A DNA stretch of 64,000 bases from Onishia taeanensis (GCF_013349955.1 NZ_JABVXC010000002.1:186001-250000); one strand, 5' to 3'. Shown: positions 28,417 to 38,601, numbered from the stretch's first letter. Numbers and translations are program-made. The notes: generated by a model from the sequence alone, not told the origin.

Positions 28417-28881
28417 TTAATCCGTAGCCATATTGGCGACGAATTGCTGGATGAGTTGCTCCAACACCAGCGCCGACTGGGTATCGGTGATGGTGTCCCC
28501 GTCGGCCAGCGTATCGGGGTCACCGCCCACCGACAGGCCGATATACTGCTCGCCGAGCAGTCCAGAAGTGAGAATCGAGGCCGTGGTATCACGGGACAGC
28601 TGGTCTTCCAGGCGGCTGTCGAGCGCCAGGGTCACTCGGGCGTCATACCACTCGGTATCCAGTTCGATATTCTCCACCCGACCCACGGTAACACCGGCCA
28701 TGGTGACCCTTGCTTGCGACTTGAGGCCACCGATATTGGCGAAATTGGCCTGCAGCGTATAGGTGTCCTTACCGCCGCCGACAGTTAGGCCGCTGACACT
28801 CACTCCCAGGAAGATAATCCCGACAATTCCGGCCAGCATGAACAGCCCGACCCCAAATTCCATCATCTTGCTGCGCTTCAT
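28417..28881 (-). CDS. mlaD: MlaD, MCE-domain subunit of the Mla transporter
   Basis: Inner-membrane anchored MCE protein of 154 residues: a helix at about 9-30 ([22 protein letters not shown]), then the MCE barrel ([29 protein letters not shown]) and the hydrophobic [17 protein letters not shown] pore segment. MlaD forms a hexameric ring that binds phospholipid. It overlaps mlaE by four bases. Confidence 0.95.
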   Translation of the reverse strand: MKRSKMMEFGVGLFMLAGIVGIIFLGVSVSGLTVGGGKDTYTLQANFANIGGLKSQARVTMAGVTVGRVENIELDTEWYDARVTLALDSRLEDQLSRDTTASILTSGLLGEQYIGLSVGGDPDTLADGDTITDTQSALVLEQLIQQFVANMATD

Positions 28882-29660
28882 CCCAGTTCTCCAAACATCA
28901 GCGCGGTCAGCACGAAATCCAGTCCCAATACTGCCAGCGAGGAATACACCACCGTTCTTGTGGTAGCGCGTGAAATGCCTTCCGAGGTCGGCACCAGGTC
29001 ATACCCCTGGAAGACCGCAATCCAGGTCACGACCAGGGCGAACACCAGGCTCTTGAGCATGCCGTTGCCGATATCATCGACGAAGTCGACGCTGGACTGC
29101 ATGTTGCCCCAGTAAGAGCCCTCATAGACGCCGAGCCACTCGACGCCCACCAGATGGCCGCCCCAGATGCCAATGACGCTGAAGCCGACGGTCAGCAACG
29201 GCAACGACACGAAGCCCGCCCAGAGGCGCGGCGCCACCACCCGCTTGAGCGGGTCGACGCCAATCATCTCCATGCTGCTCAGCTGCTCGGTTGCCTTCAT
29301 CAGGCCGATCTCGGCGGTCAGTGCCGAACCGGCACGCCCGGCAAACAGCAGCGCCGCCACCACCGGCGCCAGCTCGCGCAGCAGCGACAGCGACACCATC
29401 TGCCCCAGGGCATCCTCAGCGCCGAAATCCACCAGAATGGTAAAGCCCTGCAGCGCCAGCACCATGCCGATGAAGAGACCCGACACCAGTACGATCGCCA
29501 GCGAAAGCACGCCGATGAAGTGCATCTGGCGCAGCCAGAGTTTAAAGCCTTCAACGGAGGGACGCCCTACCAGCGACTGTCCGAGGAACATGCCGGCACG
29601 GCCAAGCGCCTCGACCAGATCGCAGCCATGGCGCCCCAAGCGGGTTATTCGCGTCATCAT
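28878..29660 (-). CDS. mlaE: MlaE, permease subunit of the Mla transporter
   Basis: DUF140/MlaE-family membrane protein of 260 residues. The hallmark is the [39 protein letters not shown] block near the middle. Five hydrophobic segments are visible. It is the dimeric membrane core of MlaFEDB, which maintains outer-membrane lipid asymmetry. It overlaps mlaF and mlaD by four bases each, so the whole operon is translationally coupled. Confidence 0.96.
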   Translation of the reverse strand: MMTRITRLGRHGCDLVEALGRAGMFLGQSLVGRPSVEGFKLWLRQMHFIGVLSLAIVLVSGLFIGMVLALQGFTILVDFGAEDALGQMVSLSLLRELAPVVAALLFAGRAGSALTAEIGLMKATEQLSSMEMIGVDPLKRVVAPRLWAGFVSLPLLTVGFSVIGIWGGHLVGVEWLGVYEGSYWGNMQSSVDFVDDIGNGMLKSLVFALVVTWIAVFQGYDLVPTSEGISRATTRTVVYSSLAVLGLDFVLTALMFGELG

Positions 29661-30478
29661 CGCATCTCTCCCGCATTCCCCGCATTGAGCATATCGCGGT
29701 AGAAGTCGTCGGCCGGATAGTGGAACGGCACCGGCCCGTCAGGCTCGCCGTGCATGAACTGGCTGACGCGTGGGTCCTGGTCGACATTGAGGCTCTGCGG
29801 CGTGCCGTGAGCCATCACCTTGCCGTCAGCGATCACGTAGACGTAGTCGGCGATCGATAGTGTCTCCTTGATATCATGGGAAACCACAACGGCGGTGAGT
29901 CCCAGCGCATCATTGACGCGACGAATCAGCTGCACCAACACGCCCATGGAAATGGGATCCTGGCCGACGAAGGGCTCATCATAAAGGATAAGCTCGGGAT
30001 CCAGCGCCAACGCCCGTGCCAGAGCTACCCGTCGGGCCATGCCGCCGGACAGTTCGGCGGGCATCAGCTCACGGGCGCCGCGAAGCCCCACGGCCTCGAG
30101 CTTCATCAGCACCACGTCGCGGATCATCGCGTCAGGAAGGTCCGTATGCACGCGCAGCGGAAAGGCCACGTTCTCGAAAACGCTAAGGTCCGAAAACAGC
30201 GCACCGCTTTGAAACAGCATGCCCATCCGGCGACGTAGCGCGAACAGTTTCTTGCGGGACAGGGCGTGGACATCATGACCGTCGATCGTCACCCGGCCGG
30301 CCTCTGGCGCCAGTTGGCCACCGATCAGCTTGAGCAGGGTCGTCTTGCCGGAGCCGCTCGGCCCCATGATCGCAGTAATCTTGCCGCGGGGAATGGTGAG
30401 ATCCACACCCCGAAAGATATCCCTATCGCCACGTGAAAAACGCAGCCCTTCGACCACGACCAAGGGCGAATCATTCAT
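29657..30478 (-). CDS. mlaF: MlaF, ATPase subunit of the Mla transporter
   Basis: ABC ATPase of 273 residues. Walker A GPSGSGKT is at 39-46, the signature [16 protein letters not shown] near 145-160, and Walker [14 protein letters not shown] follows. The MlaF-specific signature with Met after GG and the adjacent MlaE identify the subfamily. It is the first gene of mlaFEDCB. It is divergent from yrbG across an AT-rich gap (about 30496-30530) that holds several -10-like hexamers on both strands. Confidence 0.95.
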   Translation of the reverse strand: MNDSPLVVVEGLRFSRGDRDIFRGVDLTIPRGKITAIMGPSGSGKTTLLKLIGGQLAPEAGRVTIDGHDVHALSRKKLFALRRRMGMLFQSGALFSDLSVFENVAFPLRVHTDLPDAMIRDVVLMKLEAVGLRGARELMPAELSGGMARRVALARALALDPELILYDEPFVGQDPISMGVLVQLIRRVNDALGLTAVVVSHDIKETLSIADYVYVIADGKVMAHGTPQSLNVDQDPRVSQFMHGEPDGPVPFHYPADDFYRDMLNAGNAGEMR

Positions 30479-30630
30479 GGTGTCCTAACCTCCACCCGAA
30501 AATTATCGAACATTGTATATTAACCGCCATGATCACCGCTAGCGCCAAGGGCGCGACCGGTGACGTCACCTTGATTCGCGGCGCTCCAACGCGTTTAATT
30601 GGCCGCTCTTCACTGACCGACACGGACCCC

Positions 30631-31593
30631 ATGATGATGCTGCTACCCCTGTCTGCCGTCGCACTTGGCTTCGTAGGCCTACTATGGAGTGCCGACCGCT
30701 TCGTGGGAGCCGCGGCCGCCACCGCCTACCGCGCCGGCATGAGCACGCTGCTGATCGGCATGACCATCGTCGCGCTGGGCACCTCGGCCCCAGAGATCAT
30801 CGTCGCCATCATGGCCTCGCTGGACGGCACGCCCGATCTCGCCACCGGCAATGCCCTGGGATCCAACATCGCCAATATCGGCCTGGTGCTCGGCATCACG
30901 GCCTTGATCGTGCCCATCCCGGTGCGCTTTTCAATCGTACGACGCGAACTTCCCCTGCTGCTCGGCGCCACCGGCCTTGCCGGCTATGCGCTGGCAGACG
31001 GTGACCTGGGCCTCTATGACGCCCTGTTGCTCACCGCCCTGCTGGTATTCAGCCTGTGGTGGCTGTTCCGGGCAGACGGAGGCACCGGCAGTGAAGAAAC
31101 CCAGGACGGCGAGATCCCCGATATGGCCCTGCCCAAGGCACTGGCCTGGCTGACAGGCACCCTGGTGCTATTGGTCGCAAGTTCGCGGCTGCTGGTATGG
31201 GGCGCCAGCGAGATTGCCAGCGCCTTCGGTGTCAGCGAGCTGGTGATCGGCCTGACGGTGGTGGCCATCGGCACCAGCCTGCCGGAACTTGCCGCCTGCG
31301 TGGCCAGCGCCCTCAAGCGTCACCATGACATCGCCATCGGCAACGTCATCGGCTCCAACCTCTTCAACATGCTGGCCGTACTGCCCATGCCCGGGCTGCT
31401 GGCGCCGGGCCCGGTCGATGCCCACGCCATCAGCCGCGATTACCCCACCATGCTGCTGCTGACCCTGCTGCTCGGCAGCTGGCTGCTCTGGCAGCGCCGC
31501 GGCAGCCTAGGCCGTATCCCCGGCGCCCTGCTGACCTTGATCTATGTCGGCTATCTGGGCCTGCTGATCCAGTCAAGCATCACGGGTGCTTGA
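30631..31593 (+). CDS. yrbG: YrbG-like CaCA-family sodium/calcium antiporter
   Basis: Integral membrane protein of 320 residues (E. coli YrbG has 325). The two alpha repeats of the Ca/cation antiporter superfamily are clear: ALGTSAPEIIVAIMASLDG with GNALGSNIANIGLVLGI, and AIGTSLPELAACVASALKRH with GNVIGSNLFNMLAVL. About ten helices. The substrate is inferred from the family. The start is placed at the ATG cluster at 30631, since 66 upstream in-frame residues are hydrophilic and overlap mlaF. It leads the kds-lpt series, as in E. coli. Confidence 0.93.
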   Translation: MMMLLPLSAVALGFVGLLWSADRFVGAAAATAYRAGMSTLLIGMTIVALGTSAPEIIVAIMASLDGTPDLATGNALGSNIANIGLVLGITALIVPIPVRFSIVRRELPLLLGATGLAGYALADGDLGLYDALLLTALLVFSLWWLFRADGGTGSEETQDGEIPDMALPKALAWLTGTLVLLVASSRLLVWGASEIASAFGVSELVIGLTVVAIGTSLPELAACVASALKRHHDIAIGNVIGSNLFNMLAVLPMPGLLAPGPVDAHAISRDYPTMLLLTLLLGSWLLWQRRGSLGRIPGALLTLIYVGYLGLLIQSSITGA

Positions 31594-31624
31594 GTGAAAC
31601 CTGACAACGGGCAACAATTTCGTC

Positions 31625-32605
31625 ATGACTGACACCAACGACTCGCCCTACCGGGCAAGCGCCCGCCGCACCTTGAACATCGAGCGCGACGCTATCGAGG
31701 CGCTCACCACTCGCATCGACGCTAACTTCGATCGCGCCTGCGAGCTGCTGCTCGGCTGCCAGGGCCGCGTCGTAGTGACCGGCATGGGCAAGTCAGGCCA
31801 TATCGGCGGCAAGATTGCGGCGACGCTTGCCAGTACCGGCACCCCAGCCTTCTTCGTCCACCCCGGCGAAGCCAGCCACGGCGACCTGGGCATGATCACT
31901 CCCGGTGACGTGGTCGTGGCCCTTTCCAATTCCGGCGAAACCGCCGAGGTAACGGCGCTGCTGCCGCTGCTCAAGCGCATGGGCGTACCTCTGGTCAGCA
32001 TGACCGGTCGCCCCGGCTCGACCCTGGCTCGCCATGCCGAGGCCCACCTTAACTCAGGTGTGGAACGCGAGGCCTGCCCGCTGGATCTGGCGCCGACCGC
32101 CTCGACCACCACCGCCCTGGTACTGGGCGACGCCCTGGCGGTAGCGCTGCTCGAGGCTCGCGGCTTTACCGCCGAAGACTTTGCCCTCTCGCATCCCGGT
32201 GGCAGCCTTGGCAGAAGGCTGCTGCTCACCGTGGGCGACCTGATGCACCAGGGCGAACGCTTGCCTCAGGTACCGCTGGGCAGCCCACTGCGTGATGCGC
32301 TGATCGAAATCACGCGCCAAGGGCTCGGCTTCACCTGCGTGATCGATAGCGAAGGCCTGCTCGCTGGCGTCTATACCGATGGTGACCTGCGACGCACCCT
32401 CGACCAGCACAGCAACCTGCACGCCCTGAGCGTCGATGAGGTCATGACCTCACCCGGCAAGCGCACCTCCGCCAACGTGCTTGCAGCCGAAGCCGTGCGT
32501 ATCATGGAGGGCAGCCGCATCAGCGCGCTGGCCGTCGTCGATGCGCAAGGGCGTCCGATTGGCGCCCTGCACATGCACGACCTGCTGAGAAGCGGCGTCA
32601 TCTAA
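31625..32605 (+). CDS. kdsD: KdsD, D-arabinose 5-phosphate isomerase
   Basis: Makes arabinose 5-phosphate from ribulose 5-phosphate for Kdo synthesis; 326 residues. The SIS domain is N-terminal (VTGMGKSGHIGGKIAATLASTG near 52-73; HPGEASHGDLGMI), followed by a CBS pair after about residue 200 (GFTCVIDSEGLLAGVYTDGDLRR and ISALAVVDAQGRPIGALHMHDLL). That domain order and the adjacent kdsC are diagnostic. The catalytic His is likely in the HGDLG or ALSHPGG segment. Confidence 0.96.
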   Translation: MTDTNDSPYRASARRTLNIERDAIEALTTRIDANFDRACELLLGCQGRVVVTGMGKSGHIGGKIAATLASTGTPAFFVHPGEASHGDLGMITPGDVVVALSNSGETAEVTALLPLLKRMGVPLVSMTGRPGSTLARHAEAHLNSGVEREACPLDLAPTASTTTALVLGDALAVALLEARGFTAEDFALSHPGGSLGRRLLLTVGDLMHQGERLPQVPLGSPLRDALIEITRQGLGFTCVIDSEGLLAGVYTDGDLRRTLDQHSNLHALSVDEVMTSPGKRTSANVLAAEAVRIMEGSRISALAVVDAQGRPIGALHMHDLLRSGVI

Positions 32606-32614
32606 GGAGATGTC

Positions 32615-33199
32615 ATGACACCCGAGTCCACGCTTCCCCCGGAGCTTGTCGATCGCGCCCGCCAGATCCGCCTGCTGGCGCTGGACGTCGACGGCATCCT
32701 CACCGATGGCCGCCTCTATTTCCAGGCCGACGGCATCGAGATCAAGGCTTTTCACACCCAGGACGGTCATGGCATCAAGCTGCTGCGCCAAGCCGGTATC
32801 GAGGTCGCCCTGATCACCGGTCGCGAATCGCCGATGGTCACCCAGCGCGCCGCCGCTCTGGGGCTGAAACACGTCTTCCAGCACCGCGACGACAAGCTCA
32901 TTGCTCTGCGCGAACTGACGCATAGCCTGGGTCTCGAACTGTCTCAGGCCGCCTACTGTGGCGATGATCTTCAGGATCTGGCCGCCATTCAGGCCGCAGG
33001 CCTCGGCATCAGCGTGCCCAACGCCCCCTCCTACATGCGACAAGCGGCCGACTGGGTCACCGCACGCTGCGGCGGCCACGGTGCCGTACGCGATATCTGC
33101 GACACCCTGCTGGACACCCAGGGCCACTGGACGGCGGTGCTGGAGTCCTACGCCGCCGACGCGTCGGGACCCGCCACCGTGGCCCCCGGTCACTGCTGA
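32615..33199 (+). CDS. kdsC: KdsC, Kdo 8-phosphate phosphatase
   Basis: HAD-family phosphatase of 194 residues without a cap domain; it works as a tetramer. Nucleophile D24 and acid D26 lie in LALDVDGILTDG. The Thr motif LITGRESPMV and the late YCGDDLQDL metal motif are present. It removes phosphate from Kdo 8-phosphate. It follows kdsD by nine bases with an AAGGAGA ribosome site and overlaps lptC by one base. Confidence 0.96.
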   Translation: MTPESTLPPELVDRARQIRLLALDVDGILTDGRLYFQADGIEIKAFHTQDGHGIKLLRQAGIEVALITGRESPMVTQRAAALGLKHVFQHRDDKLIALRELTHSLGLELSQAAYCGDDLQDLAAIQAAGLGISVPNAPSYMRQAADWVTARCGGHGAVRDICDTLLDTQGHWTAVLESYAADASGPATVAPGHC

Positions 33200-33780
33200 T
33201 GGCCATGCGTCTGCCTCGCCCCTCGCCCCGCGTCTGGCTGGCCCTGCTGCTGATCGCGCTGGGCGGTGTGCTGACATTCATCGAGCAAAACGATGTCCGC
33301 ACGCCGGGACCGGTGCCCACGGACAGCGCCGGCGAGCCCGACTTCTATCTCGAGGGCGTGACCCTGACCCGCTTCGATACAGAAGGTCAGCCTCATCAGC
33401 GCCTGGAAACACCCAGACTGGTACACACCCCACACGACGACGTGACCCGTGCAGAGACCCCCAAGGCGCGCCTGCTCGACAGTGATGGCGATCTATGGCT
33501 AGCCAGCGGTCAGGAAGGTACGCTGGGCGCGGACGGCAACCCACTGGTGCTACGCGGCGACGCTCGCCTCAGGTCACCCGTAGAAGGCTGGCAGCTAGAC
33601 ACCGACGTTCTGCACGTCGATACCGTCACCAACCACGCCTGGAGCGATGGCGAGGCCCAGATTACCCAGCCCCCCCAGCGCATGCGGGGCGACAAGCTGG
33701 ATGTATGGTTCGATGATGACCTGATGCGCCTGACCGGCAACGTTCATGGTTTCCACCCTCCCAAGGAGCAAGCCCCATGA
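33199..33780 (+). CDS. lptC: LptC, inner-membrane bitopic LPS transport protein
   Basis: Protein of 193 residues with one N-terminal helix (about 12-28, WLALLLIALGGVLTFI) and a periplasmic beta-jellyroll (YLEGVTLTRFDTEGQPHQRLETPRLVHTP). LptC takes LPS from LptB2FG and hands it to LptA. The family is weakly conserved; the context kdsC-lptC-lptA-lptB makes the call firm. It overlaps lptA by four bases. Confidence 0.94.
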   Translation: MAMRLPRPSPRVWLALLLIALGGVLTFIEQNDVRTPGPVPTDSAGEPDFYLEGVTLTRFDTEGQPHQRLETPRLVHTPHDDVTRAETPKARLLDSDGDLWLASGQEGTLGADGNPLVLRGDARLRSPVEGWQLDTDVLHVDTVTNHAWSDGEAQITQPPQRMRGDKLDVWFDDDLMRLTGNVHGFHPPKEQAP

Positions 33781-34304
33781 TGAGACGCGACCTTACACGC
33801 CGGGCTCTTGGCCTGCTGCTACCCGCCATGCTGAGCCTGGGCGCAGCACCGGCCCTGGCCCTCGAGGGTGATGCCAGCGCTCCCATCGAGATCGCCGCCG
33901 ACCGCCTGGAACTCGACGACCAGGCGGGTACCGCCGTCTACACCGGCGATGTCGACATGCGCCAGGGCAGCATGAAGCTGACTGGCCAGCAGGTCACGAT
34001 CAGCCGCACCGATCAGGGCGACGTGTCCCGCATCGAGGCCACCGGCAACCGGGCCTACATCGAGCAGAAGCCGAGCCCGGATGCGCCGCTGGCGAAGGGC
34101 TGGGGGCGTACCATCATCTATCACACTCTCGAGCGCCGAGTAGAGCTGATCAATCAGGCAGAGCTGCATCGCGGCCAGGACACCTTCACCGGCGCCAAGG
34201 TCGACTACTACCTGGATCGTCGCGTGGTCGAAGCCACCAGCAATGGCAATAGCGATGGCGAGCAAGACCAGCGCGTGCGCATGACCCTGACACCTCAGCA
34301 ATAA
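33777..34304 (+). CDS. lptA: LptA, periplasmic LPS bridge protein
   Basis: Periplasmic protein of 175 residues; signal peptide to about residue 27 ([13 protein letters not shown]). The OstA-type jellyroll repeats are visible: [32 protein letters not shown], the central [20 protein letters not shown], and [17 protein letters not shown]. LptA oligomers form the transenvelope bridge for LPS. It is coupled to lptC and followed by lptB after eight bases. Confidence 0.95.
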   Translation: MMRRDLTRRALGLLLPAMLSLGAAPALALEGDASAPIEIAADRLELDDQAGTAVYTGDVDMRQGSMKLTGQQVTISRTDQGDVSRIEATGNRAYIEQKPSPDAPLAKGWGRTIIYHTLERRVELINQAELHRGQDTFTGAKVDYYLDRRVVEATSNGNSDGEQDQRVRMTLTPQQ

Positions 34305-34312
34305 GGCCCTTC

Positions 34313-35038
34313 ATGAAGACCCTGAGCGTTCGCCACCTGGCCAAAAGCTACAAACGTCGCCGCGTGGTCAAGGACATCAGCCTGTCCATCGACCAGGGCC
34401 AGATCATCGGCCTACTGGGCCCCAATGGCGCAGGCAAGACCACTTCGTTCTACATGATCGTCGGGCTGGTGCGCGCCGATGCCGGCACGGTTCACATCGA
34501 CGACCTGGACCTGTCCGCATCCGCCATGCACGAACGGGCACAGGCCGGTATCGGTTATCTGCCTCAGGAAGCCTCAATTTTTCGCAAGCTGTCGGTCAAG
34601 GACAACATCCTGGCCATTCTCGAGACACGGCGCGACCTCGACGGTGCCGGTCGTCAGGCCCGGCTCGAGGAACTGCTGAGCGAGTTTCACATCGACCATA
34701 TCCGCGACAATACCGGCATGAGCCTGTCCGGGGGCGAACGCCGCCGAGTCGAAATCGCTCGCGCACTGGCCACCGAGCCGGCCTTTATCCTGCTCGATGA
34801 ACCCTTCGCCGGCGTCGACCCGATCTCGGTATCCGATATCAAGTCGATCATCCGCGCCCTACGCGAACGAGGCATCGGCGTGCTGATCACCGATCATAAT
34901 GTGCGCGAAACCCTGGACATCTGCGACGGCGCCTACATCGTCGGTGACGGTGAAATCATTGCCTCAGGCGATGCCGAGGCCATCCTCACCAACCAGAAGG
35001 TCAAGGACGTCTATCTGGGTGAAGATTTCCGGCTTTAG
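34313..35038 (+). CDS. lptB: LptB, ATPase of the LPS exporter
   Basis: ABC ATPase of 241 residues. Walker A GPNGAGKT is at 36-43, then the [17 protein letters not shown] segment typical of LptB, the signature [15 protein letters not shown], and Walker [14 protein letters not shown]. It powers LPS extraction by LptFG, whose genes are not in the window. The next gene is rpoN, after a 209-base gap with two hairpins. Confidence 0.97.
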   Translation: MKTLSVRHLAKSYKRRRVVKDISLSIDQGQIIGLLGPNGAGKTTSFYMIVGLVRADAGTVHIDDLDLSASAMHERAQAGIGYLPQEASIFRKLSVKDNILAILETRRDLDGAGRQARLEELLSEFHIDHIRDNTGMSLSGGERRRVEIARALATEPAFILLDEPFAGVDPISVSDIKSIIRALRERGIGVLITDHNVRETLDICDGAYIVGDGEIIASGDAEAILTNQKVKDVYLGEDFRL

Positions 35039-35056
35039 GCCTCACTTCGGCGTGCT

Positions 35057-35099
35057 GGTTGCTAACCTTGCGCAGCAACCGCATACCTCGATGGCGAGG
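35057..35099 (+). other. two tandem hairpins between lptB and rpoN
   Basis: Stem 1 is GGTTGCT/AGCAACC (35057-35080, 10-base loop) and stem 2 is CCTCG/CGAGG (35086-35099, 4-base loop). No T-run follows. They could mark the 3' end of the lpt message or an rpoN leader. Confidence 0.4.
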
Positions 35100-35247
35100 C
35101 AACATCCCCACCTGACAAGCGGGATGAAGATAGTCGCCTATCGATGGCATGTTTATTGCTAACAGATTGCCTTCAGTGGCTTGCATGGCACCCGACCAGG
35201 GGCTAAGTTATTCATTCCATTTTGCTGACATCCGCCACGCCATGGTC

Positions 35248-36654
35248 ATGAAACCCTCGTTGCAACTCCGCGTCGGCACCCAGCTGACCATGACACCTCA
35301 GCTCCAGCAGGCGATCGCGCTGCTGCAACTCTCGACTCTGGATTTGCGCCAGGAGATTCAGCAGGCGCTGGAATCCAACCCAATGCTGGAACTCGACGAG
35401 GCCTATGGCGAGCAGGACGTGGCCGAGCCCCGCGAGGATGACTGGTCAACGGAGATTCCAAACGAGCTATCTACCGACAGCGACTGGTCCGATACCTATC
35501 AGGATATGGCGTCCTCAGGCGCCGGCTCGGAAGGCCCCGATCTCGATCGCAACGCCATCGGCGTCAGCCTGCACGACCATCTCGCCTGGCAACTGGCCAT
35601 GGCCGACGTCGATGAGGTCGAACGCCAGATCGCCGAGAGCCTGATCGATGCCGTGGCCCCCAGCGGCTACCTGGAAGGTAGCCTCGACGAAGTGACACAA
35701 GGCCTGCGCGCCCAGGGGCTCGACGGCCTCAAGATCAGTGACGTCGAACGGGTCCTGCTGCGCCTGCAGCAGTTCGAGCCCACCGGCATCTTTGCCCGCG
35801 ATCTGCGCGAGTGCCTGCTGCTGCAACTTGGCGCCCTGCCGACAGACATTCCCCTGCTTCCCCAGGCCAAGCGCCTGATTCGCCAGTTTCTCGAGGCCCT
35901 GGCCAGCGATGATCGCAAGCTGCTCAAGCGGCGGTTACGTCTCGACGACGAACAGCTCGGCCAAGTGATCGCTCTGATCCGCACACTCGATCCGCGCCCC
36001 GGCCAGGCGTTCGACAGCGCCGGCAGCGATTACGTGATACCCGACCTGATCGCCCGGCACAGCCATGAAGGGTGGCACATCGAACTCAACCCCGAAGCAC
36101 TGCCGCGGATGCGCATCCAGCCCGATTATGCCGCACTGATCCGCCGCGCCGACAAAAGCGACGACAACACCTTCATGAAGCAGCACCTTCAAGAGGCTCG
36201 CTGGCTGATCAAGAGCCTGTCGAGTCGCAACGACACCCTGCTGCGCGTGGGACGCGAAATCATGGCGCGTCAGCTCGACTTCCTCGATAAGGGCGAAGAG
36301 GCCATGAAGCCCCTGATCCTGGCCGACATCGCCGCCCAGGTCGACATGCATGAATCGACGATCTCGCGGGTCACCACGCAGAAATTCATCCATACCCCGC
36401 GGGGCGTTTTCGAGTTGAAGTATTTCTTCTCGAGCCAGGTTGGCGGCGAAGGCGGCGACGCACACTCCAGTACGGCCATTCGCGCGCGGCTCAAGAAGCT
36501 GATCGGCAGTGAGCCAGCACGCAAGCCGCTGTCCGACAGCAAACTGGTCGACCTGCTGGCCGATAGCGGCATACAGGTAGCCAGACGTACCGTGGCCAAG
36601 TATCGAGAAGCGATGGGCATCCCACCATCCAGTGAGCGCAAGCGACTTTCCTGA
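35248..36654 (+). CDS. rpoN: RpoN, sigma-54 factor
   Basis: Sigma-54 of 468 residues. Region I is Gln/Leu-rich (MKPSLQLRVGTQLTMTPQL, then AIALLQLSTLDLRQEIQQAL). An acidic region II spans about 55-110, and region III ends in the RpoN box ARRTVAKYRE (445-454). It recognises -24/-12 promoters and needs enhancer-binding ATPases. ATG at 35248 gives the standard MKPSLQL start; another ATG two codons earlier (35242) is equally possible, and neither has a clear ribosome site. It heads the conserved rpoN-hpf-ptsN-rapZ-ptsO group. Confidence 0.96.
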   Translation: MKPSLQLRVGTQLTMTPQLQQAIALLQLSTLDLRQEIQQALESNPMLELDEAYGEQDVAEPREDDWSTEIPNELSTDSDWSDTYQDMASSGAGSEGPDLDRNAIGVSLHDHLAWQLAMADVDEVERQIAESLIDAVAPSGYLEGSLDEVTQGLRAQGLDGLKISDVERVLLRLQQFEPTGIFARDLRECLLLQLGALPTDIPLLPQAKRLIRQFLEALASDDRKLLKRRLRLDDEQLGQVIALIRTLDPRPGQAFDSAGSDYVIPDLIARHSHEGWHIELNPEALPRMRIQPDYAALIRRADKSDDNTFMKQHLQEARWLIKSLSSRNDTLLRVGREIMARQLDFLDKGEEAMKPLILADIAAQVDMHESTISRVTTQKFIHTPRGVFELKYFFSSQVGGEGGDAHSSTAIRARLKKLIGSEPARKPLSDSKLVDLLADSGIQVARRTVAKYREAMGIPPSSERKRLS

Positions 36655-36811
36655 TACCGTGAAGAACCACGCCTTATCGGGCATAACCTATTGACCTGGC
36701 GGTGGAAAAACACCGAAAGTAGTTACGTTGGAAAAGCGCCTTGAGAGGGGGTATGCAGGGCGCCAAAAAGGGTTACAATCGATTGGCCAACCGCAGGATA
36801 AGGAGCGTGCC

Positions 36812-37120
36812 ATGCAAGTCAACATCACCGGCCATCACGTCGAACTCACCGACGCACTGCGTGACTATGTGAACGAGAAGCTCGCCCGCCTGGAGCGTCA
36901 TTACGACAACATCACCACGGTTCAGGTCACCCTTTCCATCGAGAAAGAGCGCCAGCAGGCCGCCTGTACCTTGCATGCAGCCGGTGCTGAATTGCATGCC
37001 GAAGCCGAAGAGACCGATATGTACGCCGCGATTGACGCCCTCGCCGACAAGCTCGACCGTCAGCTTGTCAAGCACAAGGAAAAAACACAGGCGCGCGCCC
37101 AAGGCGCCAGCGTTCGCTGA
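36812..37120 (+). CDS. hpf: HPF, short-form ribosome hibernation factor
   Basis: Short HPF/YhbH of 102 residues, starting MQVNITGHHVELTDALRDYVNEKLARLERHY. It binds the 30S decoding region and promotes 100S ribosome dimers with RMF in stationary phase. The long form's C-terminal dimerisation domain is absent, as usual in gammaproteobacteria. AAGGAGC precedes the ATG; upstream in-frame residues are not part of the family. It ends four bases before ptsN. Confidence 0.95.
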   Translation: MQVNITGHHVELTDALRDYVNEKLARLERHYDNITTVQVTLSIEKERQQAACTLHAAGAELHAEAEETDMYAAIDALADKLDRQLVKHKEKTQARAQGASVR

Positions 37121-37124
37121 CATC

Positions 37125-37592
37125 ATGACGTTGGAATCCATCCTGCCCCCCGAGCGCGCCCTGTTCGGCGTGCCCGGGGGAAGCAAGAAGCGTGTGCTGG
37201 AGTTCTTCAGCACCTTCATCGCCCAGAACACCCCCAGCCTGGACAGTCAGGAGGTCTTCAGCCGCCTGGTCGGCCGTGAGCGGCTGGGCAGCACGGGTAT
37301 CGGCCATGGCGTTGCCATCCCACATGCCCGCAACCCGCACTGCAAGTCACCACTGGCCGGTTTCCTGAAGCTCAGCGAGCCCGTTGATTTCGATGCCATC
37401 GACGGTGAGCCCGTCGATCTGGTCTTCGTATTGTTGGTTCCTGAACAGGCCGATGACGCTCACCTCGCCCTGCTCGGCCAGGTCGCAGCGGTCATGAACG
37501 ACCCCGATACGCGTCAGCAGCTGCGCCAGAGCGAGACTCAGCGCCAGCTGTACGATACCTTGCTGGACGCCATCCGCCGCCACGCAAGCTAA
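37125..37592 (+). CDS. ptsN: PtsN, EIIA-Ntr of the nitrogen phosphotransferase system
   Basis: EIIA-fructose/mannitol-type protein of 155 residues. The phosphorylated histidine is H67 in GIGHGVAIPHARNP. It receives phosphate from NPr and regulates potassium transport and nitrogen/sigma-54 linked processes without sugar import. The ATG at 37125 is four bases after hpf; the longer frame from 36975 lies inside hpf and is rejected. Confidence 0.96.
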   Translation: MTLESILPPERALFGVPGGSKKRVLEFFSTFIAQNTPSLDSQEVFSRLVGRERLGSTGIGHGVAIPHARNPHCKSPLAGFLKLSEPVDFDAIDGEPVDLVFVLLVPEQADDAHLALLGQVAAVMNDPDTRQQLRQSETQRQLYDTLLDAIRRHAS

Positions 37593-37690
37593 GTCCAGAC
37601 CGTTCCGGCTAAGCGCCAGACCTGCGTCTTACCGCACTCTGATACTCAATGATCACCACAGCACTCTGACCCGGCAAGCAGGAGACATTC

Positions 37691-38596
37691 ATGCAGCTCG
37701 TGATCATCAGCGGCCGCTCTGGTTCAGGCAAGTCGATTGCCCTGCAGGCCCTGGAAGACCTGGGCTACTACGCGATCGACAACCTGCCTGCCATGTTACT
37801 GAGTTCGTTGGTCGACGAGCTGCAGCGCGACGCGACGCGACGCTCTTCCAGCGCCGTCAGCATCGATGCCCGCAACCTTCCCGATGCGCTGGAGCGCTTC
37901 CCGAGCCTGCTGGCCGATCTGCAGGCCCGCGGCATCCAGTGCCAGGTGGTCTATCTGACCGCCGAATCGAAGATTCTCCTCGAGCGCTACTCGGCTACCC
38001 GCCGACGCCACCCGCTGACGCGCGACAGCCAGATGACCCTCGCCGAGGCCATCGACAGCGAAGAAGGCACTCTCGCCGAAATCCTGGATCTCGCCGACCT
38101 GATCATCGACACCTCCCGGCTGTCGGTTCACGAGCTGCGGGGCCGTATCTGCGAGCAGGTCGCCCAGCATCGCGACCAGCAAATGACCCTGACGTTCGAA
38201 TCTTTCGGCTTCAAGGGCGGCGTGCCGCTGGATGCTGATACCGTCTTCGATGCTCGCTGTCTTCCCAACCCCTACTGGGACCCGCGCCTGCGTCAATCCA
38301 CCGGACGCGACCCGGAGATCATCGAATTCCTCGAGGGGTACGAAGACGTCGATCGGCTAGCCTGTGACATCATCGACTGGCTGACGCGCTGGCTGCCGGC
38401 CTATCAGGCCAGTCACCGCAGTTACATGACAGTGGCCATTGGCTGCACCGGCGGCCAGCATCGCTCGGTCTATCTCGCCGAGCGGCTGGCCCGCCACTTC
38501 GCCACGCACCATCCCGGGGTGCGACTGCGCCACCGTGAACTGGGTATCCACACCGCCATCTCTCAGCCCGACGCTTCAGGCCAGCAAGGACGCTGA
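37691..38596 (+). CDS. rapZ: RapZ, RNase adaptor / nucleotide-binding protein
   Basis: Protein of 301 residues. Walker A GRSGSGKS is at 8-15, the family segment LEDLGYYAIDNLPAMLL follows, and the C-terminal domain ends with GCTGGQHRSVYLAERLARHF. In E. coli RapZ guides RNase E to the sRNA GlmZ and so controls glucosamine-6-phosphate synthase. Whether GlmZ exists in this organism cannot be seen here. It follows ptsN by 98 bases and precedes ptsO by five. Confidence 0.96.
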   Translation: MQLVIISGRSGSGKSIALQALEDLGYYAIDNLPAMLLSSLVDELQRDATRRSSSAVSIDARNLPDALERFPSLLADLQARGIQCQVVYLTAESKILLERYSATRRRHPLTRDSQMTLAEAIDSEEGTLAEILDLADLIIDTSRLSVHELRGRICEQVAQHRDQQMTLTFESFGFKGGVPLDADTVFDARCLPNPYWDPRLRQSTGRDPEIIEFLEGYEDVDRLACDIIDWLTRWLPAYQASHRSYMTVAIGCTGGQHRSVYLAERLARHFATHHPGVRLRHRELGIHTAISQPDASGQQGR

Positions 38597-38601
38597 CGGC
38601 C

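Noticed and set aside
36741..36779. TTGAGA and TACAAT before hpf as a promoter
   Set aside because: The spacer is 27 bases, too long for sigma-70, and no better -35 was found.
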